This document shows positions 51,701-60,700 of a stretch of 64,000 nucleotides of DNA, one piece after another. Position 1 is the first letter of the stretch, and every line of letters starts with the position of its first letter. The translations under genes were made by a program, and so were the position numbers. The DNA is from Branchiostoma lanceolatum (taxonomy: Eukaryota > Chordata > Leptocardii > Amphioxiformes > Branchiostomatidae), in the NCBI RefSeq assembly GCF_035083965.1, contig NC_089722.1:17519142-17583141 (forward strand), given 5' to 3'. Below the pieces are notes generated by a model. The model was not told the origin of the DNA. It did not search any database and saw only the letters and a list, made by a program, of their open reading frames with translations.

Positions 51701-54700
51701 CTATATTTGACTAGACCTACACTCAGTATTATGACTTGTTGTTAGTAAAACATGTTATTCTTACCAAGATGATAATTTAGCACTGGAAAAAGATGAAAAC
51801 ATTGAAATTGAAATCAGTCACTGTGCCATCTTTTATTTGAGATTCTCTTAAAAGCATGAGTACTCTGCCTAAGATACATGAAGTCTAAAGAAACATTCTG
51901 TTAAATATTAAGTAATGTTTCTGTTATCATTGCAGGTCCAAAAATCACATTTTGTTCTTTTTCCCTTTTGACATCAAAAAGGTTTTTGGAGACTTGTTTG
52001 ATGAAGCCATCAAGCTCGGCCTGACGGCCATCCAGACACAGCACCCAGGCTTCTACTACCAACAGGCAGCCAATCACGCCATCACACGCAAACAGCTCTG
52101 CTGCAAACTGTGCGACCCCACGGCCAAGTACCCCAGCACCGACCCCCTGGAGATGGCCGCCAAGTTGGACTTCTACGGCCAGCGACCTTGGCGGCAAGGT
52201 CACCAGAGTATCGACCCCCCAGACGCTCAGAAGGAGAGAGAGGGGATACTCTCACTTCAGGTGAGGCCTTATGTCTCTTGTTTTATTACTAGTACTCTAG
52301 TACCTCAGTGAAATGGGAGGTATTGTTTTTGGTTTGTCAGTATGTGTGTGTTTCCTCACTTATTTCCACATGCTTAACGAATCAACTGGAAGTTAAGTCC
52401 CAGATTAGGCTATCAAACTCTCATTTCCTGTCCTCAATTTCTTGCTATATTTCATGTCTGTTGCCTTGTGGGAGCCAGTGGCAAAATGCATACTATTAGA
52501 CAGAATCAGCAAGAAATTGACATCATATGTCCTAGAAATTCACATAAAAACTCAATATTTCCCCACAGCTGTTAGAGTTGACAGTGGACCACTCCTGGAT
52601 CATCATCCCCCTGCTCAGCAGTGCTGTGGCCCAGTTCAAGAAGTACAAGTCAGCCCGCATGAAGCGATACCTGATGGTACAGATGGGAGAGGAGTACTAC
52701 CATGCCAAGGACTATGGCAAGGCGCTCACACTGCTCACAAGGGTAACACATTCTTTATTCTCTTAGGAATCTTTTGTTGCCGTGTACGGAGCTTTTGTTT
52801 TAGGTGCGTCTGTTTGTTTGTGTTCTTGTGTGTCCGTATGTATTCCAATATGGAGTGACTGAGGATGTGAGGGGGAAGGACTGTGGTAACTCGAGGCTGA
52901 CAGGATGTAAGCTTAGGGTTGATTTAGAGGTCAAAATCTTTTACCCGCAGGCTGCAAAAAGTGGTAGCACTAGATCTATAGGGCGTATTCACGTGACGTC
53001 ATCACCCCTGCCCTCCGTGGGCGGCCATGTTGGTGTTCACCCTGCAGCGAAGTTTCTCGGTGTCCTACGGTCTCTAAATTTCCAAGGAATGCGAAGTCGT
53101 CTGATCGCTGTTTTATCATATGCAAAGAGTCTCCAGCCTCACATCCTTTTCGCTACAAAAATCCAATTTCACCTACTGGAAATGACCCATTATCGACGAG
53201 CGAGGAAATGTTTTCCCCAGCTGCCTACAAACATGGCCGCTAAACTGTTTACAGAGTACGCATAAAATCAGTTCACAGCATACAAGTGTTCCAAGGCCTG
53301 CAACCACGTAGTACAGTGTCTTGAGTGTCGTGAAAAATTTTGTTGACAGGGAGTACGTTATGATCGGGAAAGTTCGACGTTGAAAGACCCCCCAGTTTAC
53401 GAACGTATCTCAAGCAACGGCTACACGGTGCCGCCACTGTGTTACACAACGGGCCTGTAATTTGCTTTTTGACCAGATACAAAGGTTTCCATGCACTCAC
53501 GTTGATTCTCAAACTTAAACTATTTAGATCCGCTGTTCGTATGTCAGAAATCCACTTTTGTTTCAGTCGTTAGTCCCTTCGTATGTTCCCTCACCTACAC
53601 TAGAAACGCCAAACCAATCTTACTGTTACCCGATCAGTGTGTGCTTTATCAGTCCCAATCCAACATCTGACCACGAGGCAAACACCATGATTATGAGACA
53701 AAACGTTTCGAAGGGAAATTGTGAATGGCGTAGAAAACATCTGCTATTTATACGGAGAGTTCCATAGGGCTCCACTATCAAGTGAGCACCAACATGGCCG
53801 CCAGTGCTCGTTGCTAGGGGGAGGGTCACGTGACTGAATACAGGGATGACAACAAAGTTACTTGCTCCCATTGGAGCCCATGATAAGACCCACTAAAGTA
53901 AGGCCCTATAAAAGTACTTACCTTAAATTCAATCTTAAAAACACTTCTCCACCAGGAAGTCACAAGGGTATACTTCATAAACATGCAAAGAAAACAGAGG
54001 GTTGTACAGCTCAAACTCGCAAAACGCCACACGGAAGTAAACAGACCCTATCTCTGACCTAGTTTCCAGCCATACCCATCCGCATGACCCAACAACTCAC
54101 ATATGTTCTTACGCCACCAAAACTGCTAAACTAAACAATTTTCAACTAAAATGGGAAAGCTAAGACCCTACCTGTTCCTTCCAACTAAAAAAGTCTCCAG
54201 ATTGGGCAAAAATTTTCAAGGAAAAGAAAGGTTTCAAAGATTTTAAGTAGGGACTACAAACGAGTTCAAAGATTGTGCCACTCAACTTAGGGGTAAGCCC
54301 TACTGGGATGGAAAAAGGACCAGAATGACAGTTGTCAACAGTTAAACCTAAAGAGGGAATAGTTTTAAGACATGTCAAAAAATTTCAAAGCTGTCTGACA
54401 TCTAATGAGCATAGGAGAGCCGTCAATCAAACAGGTGTCAGGCAGGGCCAGGCAGCCATGGCAGGTCTCTGGCTTGCTGTGAACACAGTGTTTACATGCC
54501 AGGACAGAGATAGAGTAGCAGCACTTTTTTGAACATTTAGAGAAATATTGTCAAAACTTGATACAGTACAAGGAAGGTGAAAGGTTTAAGCCTTCAAAGT
54601 CATCATGATTTCATTTTTTCTCAACACTTTTATAAGGTTTTGAGGCATTTTTCAAGTTTGTCCCTCAAAAGTAGGTCAGAAGTCAAATCTCTACATTTCT

Positions 54701-57700
54701 GTACAGTTTTAGTGATAAAAGTTCACTTTATGGCATAGCTTGAGCTTCGCTCATGGCCCTGACACACACACACACACACCTGAATCACAGACTTTGCATG
54801 AGAATTCTTGGAAAGAGTGAAATCTGAGCATCTCCTGGCCTCAATTTGTAGTTCCTGGGCTTTCCCAGTAAGTCACCCCCCTCCCCGGGGGCCTAGGGCC
54901 ATTAATAACATACTGCCAGGCTATGTCAAAAACCCTATATAAACTTGTGAAGGTATCTCAAGGAAAGTCAGACTTCATCCTGGCCTGTCAGAGGATAGGA
55001 GCCATCATGCCAAGGAAAAAGAAGACTAGTGCAAACCGTCAGAGAGCCCAGTTCCAGAAAGGACACGCACCATGGAACCATGGCAGACAGGTCCCTCGTG
55101 CAGAAATGGAAGATCCACCCAAGTACCAGCGGCCGACAGAGGAACAGTACGAGCTTATGGCCAGCACAGACAGAGAGGGGAACCCAATTCTCGACCTCGC
55201 CAGGATAGCAGTGGAGAAAAGCCGACCTCCACTTCTTCGGCCAAAGAAGGAAGCACAAGGCAAGATAGACAAGCTCCTGCAGGATGAGACAGATGAGAGT
55301 GATGAAGAAGACAAGATAGCAGGCTACAGAATCTGGCTGGCTGAAGCTGCCATCAAGGCTTGTGCCACCTCGCAGAGAGAGCATGACGACAGAAGATTAG
55401 ATCCTCCTTGTAAAGAACTGGTGCGGTTGTCCAAAAGGGGAGAGAAGATAAGAGGTCTAGCCTCAGCAGAGACGTTCGTCTGCACCTTCTGTGAGTACAC
55501 CTCTCTTGCGTACAAGTTTTACGATGAAGTGGAGGGAGACGGCCCGGGACAGAAGATTGCTGTCCCAAACATGGCACTACAGGTAGCACTGTTCAATAAT
55601 CCAATTGGGCCAAAGAACTTTAGAGAAATTGCTGCAACACTGGACCTACCTGTGCCAAGTGAGAGTGGGATGCAGTGGGTAGCTAACAAATACAGTGACA
55701 TTATCGAGGAAGAAAATGAGGAGGACATGAGAAGATGGGGGGAGAAAGTGAAAGCCGCGAATGCAGCTACAGGGAAACCAGCGGACAGCCCGATCAAGGG
55801 AGAAGCTGATGCACGGTATCAGAGTCCACTGAGTTCCGGGCGGGGTCACAAACCCGGGCAACCCTCTTCCCACGCCTTCGGAACATTTGTTGAGAACGAG
55901 ACGAATATGAAGAAGATACTTGCAGTGTGCCTGAGGAACAAACTATGCTCAAAGTGTAACCTGGGCATACGTACACCCCACAAGTGCACTGCCAACATTG
56001 CCAGGTATGCTGTGATTGGAGATGAGGCTGAGCTAGGCCGTCAGATGGGGAAGCAGCTGGCTAAAAATCATCTCAGAGTCTCCCACCTGGTACACGATGG
56101 AGATGGACACATTGTGAAGGGACTGTCAGAGGTTATGGAGGAAGAGACAGGTGAGGCGACAAAGTCCCTGGCTGACACTGTCCATCTGTCCAGAAGAATT
56201 GCACGATCTGTGACCACAGGAAAGTGGAGTCCCCAAATGTGGCCTGGAAGGACCCGGGAAGAGAGAGACCGGGTCCAAAACAGGTTTGGGGACGACCTAA
56301 AACAGCGGCTAGAGGCTGAGCACAAGAAAGCACGTGAGAAATATGGGAAGGACAAAGACAGGATGGAGGAGGCGATGAGGAAGGCATCAAATGCTATTGT
56401 AAACTGCTACTTGGATGGGGACCACACACTCTGCAGGGCCCAGTCACTTGCATGCAGTGGCCAAGACAAGAGATGGGGATTCAGCTTCTTTCCTGACAGC
56501 ACAAAAGAAAACCTGTGCCCGAATGATTCAGACAGAGAAGAGATGAGGAAGATAGTAGCAAAGCGGTTGGGAGAAGAGGCACTAGAGGCAACGAGGTACG
56601 GATTAAACACCAACAGAGTAGAATCAGCAAATCGGCAGTTCAGCAAGTCGGTACCAAAAAACCGTACCTTGTCCAGAACTCTCTGTGGTCACTACGCTTC
56701 AGCCGTGCACAGCGCCAACAATGGAACTGCTGCCTCGATCCTGCTCAAGCGCCAGGCTGCCGGGCTACCACCCCTCTCTCCAAGGTCACCAGCAGCTGAT
56801 GCCCTGAAAGAAATGGAGAACAACCAATGTTACAAGAGAGCGTACAACAGAGAAGCTGGCACTAAACGACGACGCAAAGCTAGGAGGGTGCAACTATTCA
56901 AAGCCTACCATGCAACCAAAGTCAAAGAAAGAGGACACTACAAGAGCGAGAAAGAGGAGGAGATTCCAAGCAAGAGGCCGAGAAGGAAAGCGACCAAGAA
57001 ACAACCAAGAGGTACATCAGATCACGCATACAACAGGCTTGATGGAGAAGCACGGCCAACCTGGTCAAAGGCGAAGAAGACATCACAGTGGTCTGGCGAA
57101 GAAGACAACTGAAACAAAAGAACTACTTACATCGCTCGCTCAATCCTCAAGGATGCAGTCTGGGTAGCCTTCGTGTTTGCGGCAGACGCGGTTGAAATTG
57201 CATCTCTGACGGGAATTATTGACAGAACGTGGCTCTGCTGAGAGGTGATCTATATTTGCACACAGGGATTTATGGCATAGATGAGAGACATCAAGATTTC
57301 CAAGATCCATCCTGCCTGTCACAGCCATGAAATATATGCGGTGAACTGTCCTATTTGTCGGATTATCAAGGTTGATACCGGGAAACGAGGACACAGCGAT
57401 CACACCGTAGACACCAGAACTCCTAGAACTCTTAGCTCCCTGCCATATCATACATGACTTTGTTGGATGTCTCTGTAATCTAACCTCTATCTTAGCCTTG
57501 TACTTTCTCTGCCAATCTGCAATGCTACCCGCCATTTTGTACGCAAAAAAACGGTGAAACGTTGAGAAATGTGTGAGAATTTGAATAAATCTGTATGAAG
57601 AGATGCACCACGTGTCTGTCGGATCTGTGTCGGATCAAATAACGCTAGTAATTTACATAAATAGGCCATAAAAGTCGCTACAATCAATGGGGGAGGGGGG

Positions 57701-60700
57701 CGGTACAGGGATGACAACAAAGTTACTTGCTCCCATTGGAGCCCATGATAAGACCCACTAAAGTAAGGCCCTATAAAAGTACTTACCTTAAATTCAATCT
57801 TAAAAACACTTCTCCACCAGGAAGTCACAAGGGTATACTTCATAAACATGCAAAGAAAACAGAGGGTTGTACAGCTCAAACTCGCAAAACGCCACACGGA
57901 AGTAAACAGACCCTATCTCTGACCTAGTTTCCAGCCATACCCATCCGCATGACCCAACAACTCACATATGTTCTTACGCCACCAAAACTGCTAAACTAAA
58001 CAATTTTCAACTAAAATGGGAAAGCTAAGACCCTACCTGTTCCTTCCAACTAAAAAAGTCTCCAGATTGGGCAAAAATTTTCAAGGAAAAGAAAGGTTTC
58101 AAAGATTTTAAGTAGGGACTACAAACGAGTTCAAAGATTGTGCCACTCAACTTAGGGGTAAGCCCTGAATACGCCCTATAGATTTTCCAGGTCATGGGGT
58201 CAATGGAAGAGGCTACTAATTTATGGGAGGTATTGTTTTTTTTAATCTATTGTTTTTTTTTAATCTGTCTGTTTTTTTTACTATTTACATGTATATATTC
58301 AATCTATGCTCTGCTTATCCATTAATTTGTTGACAGTTGTGTTGTGTTGTGTTATGTTCTGTTCCAGGTGTTGTGGGACTATCGTAGTGAGCGCTGGTGG
58401 GCCCTGCTCACCTCTATCCTCACCTGTGCACTGAAGTGTGCGTACCTGGTGGCAAACGTACAGGAGTACATCTCCATAGCCCTGGAGCTGATTGGTCAAT
58501 ACACGCTCACGTCCGCGGAGGAGAAGACGAGAATCCAGATGAACCTGATCCGTGTGATGTCCGGGGACCCGCCCGAACCTGAACCGGAGTGTGTTCCAGG
58601 TAATAGGACAATTTGTACATGAACTCTAGTGCCACCAAAAATGAAAACAAATATACATTGGATGTGACTTGAAGACGGAGGAAAAATTTCCAGACTACAT
58701 TGCATATGCATGATGAACAAATGTGTTAATCATGTAGTCTGGAAATTTGTTGATACTCTAAATATTCATCTTAAGATGAGTATTTAGAGTATCATGAGTA
58801 TCTAGTAAAACTAGCTGCTGCCGTGCTGCATGTCTATGAAACTGGTGTGTAACGCTGAAGATTCAACAGGTTACACCGGCTACACACTCACGATACAGGT
58901 ATTTTATTTCTATGCTCCAAAGTACAATCTCCTTCTTTAGATGTGAACCTTATAGATCAAAACACTTGCCAGCCCTCCCATTCTTGCCACACCTTACTTG
59001 GAGCTTCTCATTGGATAAGTGAATCTAACTGCAACAAAACTCCCTTCTCCAGAAGCAGTAGAGGAAGCCAAGCAGTTGTGGACCAGTGAGGCGATACAGA
59101 CCCTCGCCCAGCCCTTCACCATCGAGCTGCAGAACCTGGTGCCCTTCGTGGAGTGTAAGGCCGGCTTCTCCCTGGCCTCCAACCCACCGGACAAGCACAT
59201 GGTTCTGGACGTGTACCTGTGTGTCAGATGCCCCTTCCCTATCAGGTATCAGGTGTCCCATCAGATGAGCATACCTGTGTGTTAGGTATCCCTTCCCATA
59301 GGTGAGCACTCGTGTGTTAGGACAGGTGTCCCTTCCCTATCAGTTGAAAACACCTGTGTTTTAGGTGCCCCGTCTGTATCAGGTGAGAGAAAGTGTGAAG
59401 AGATGTCTTGCAAGAAATTCCTTCTGTTTATTTCGTACTATTCAGTAACAGGTCATACTTTATTTTCATTGATGAAGTTTTAATTCTAATTATAAGTTTG
59501 TGTCTCTAATAAAGTTATTTAATGTTTCCAAATGAAATATAATATTATTATATGGCAGAGTCCTTTAGATTTTACAGAAAACCATACTAGATGCTATTGT
59601 GTAGCTTTTAAAAAATTCCAAAATGTGGTTTCCCATTAAGCCTTTTTGTATAGATCTGAAGCAAACACTTTATACCTGACCCACAACAGGTTTTCCAAGC
59701 TGTCCGTGTTGCTAAGCAACCCCGCCTACAACAAGAACTGCACCCTAGCGGACAGCCGAGGTATTGCAAACAGCGAGGCGGGAGATGCCGAGACGGGTGA
59801 CCTTTACCTCGTGCCCGGCCAGGTCAAGCACCACCAGTTCCTCCTCATTCCAACGGTGGAAGACGTCGGGCGGAAAGTCGAGATCACTTCGGTTTGTTTG
59901 TTTGTTTGTTTGTTTGAATCTTTGTTTATTCATATCGGCACACAGGCCGCTTTTCCTTGAGGTCATAAGGGAAGAGGTAAGGGTCAAATAAAATATAACA
60001 GAAATATAGAGACGGGGGGCGCCACAGACTTTCTGCAACTTATGATACACTGCTCACCGAGTCACGTGTCTTATCTGCATAACGTGACGTCATCTCAGCA
60101 GTGGATTGCTCATTCCTTAACAAACACTGGTGTTGACTATTGTACAGTCAAAAATTTGTGTACATGTAATTCCAATTTATGTGTTGGCAATTACTGTAAC
60201 AGTTAAAACTTGTTTCAGAAATACAGAGTACATCATTTAACTTTAATTCCTAATAACTCTATCAACATGCTAGGTTGCCCTGGAGTTGGGCACGCCCGGG
60301 ACGCGCAGCGCGATACTGCACTGGCAGGGAGGGGGAGGGGACGCCGCGACCAACAGCACCGCCCCCAGGGTGATGAGTGGAAGGCGCAGGGAGGACCAAC
60401 CTGCGGAGATCGACTGGGACGGACTGAGCCTGGTCAGCTCCATCTCCGTGGTACCCAGACCCCCACGTGTGCAGGTTGGTTTGGTTTGCATACAGACTTA
60501 AGTCGTGACACGTTTTGTCCAAGCTTTGGAAGACTGGACTGTAAGGTTTGCTCCGCTAACAAAGGGACATACGGTATATGGACCCCTATACTCTTATTGA
60601 TAAATGTAGCTGGTTCTGAAACGTGTTTGAGGTGTACCTCCTGAAACAGGACATCTAGCTTTATGTCCCATCCAAGAGGACATGCCTATTACCAAAGCTG

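Larger units (their letters stand above)
52981..58176. mobile_element. 5.2-kb composite DNA transposon with transposase-like and HNH-type ORFs
   Basis: It interrupts TRAPPC11 intron 7. The ends gggcgtattca (52981) and tgaatacgccc (to 58176) are inverted copies. TATA flanks both sides (52977-52980 and 58177-58180), possibly a 4-bp (or TA) duplication, though being palindromic it is not decisive. Inside, in order: a foldback left block (52981-53838), direct repeat 1 (53839-54301), a 729-codon + strand ORF, a 131-codon - strand nuclease ORF, and direct repeat 2 (57704-58166), which runs almost to the right end. Both ORFs are uninterrupted, so the insertion looks recent. The superfamily is not settled from the ends. 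Confidence 0.85.

Noticed and set aside
51935..51981. Alternative acceptor cattgcag for TRAPPC11 exon 6
   Set aside because: It leads to an in-frame TGA before the conserved sequence; the aaaaag|gtttttgg acceptor keeps the frame.
52804..53265. A 153-aa frame running from TRAPPC11 intron 7 into the transposon
   Set aside because: It crosses the insertion boundary and has no recognisable domain.
53839..58166. LTR retrotransposon suggested by the 463-bp direct repeats
   Set aside because: There is no reverse transcriptase, integrase or primer-binding site. The repeats are not at both termini, and the outer ends are inverted.
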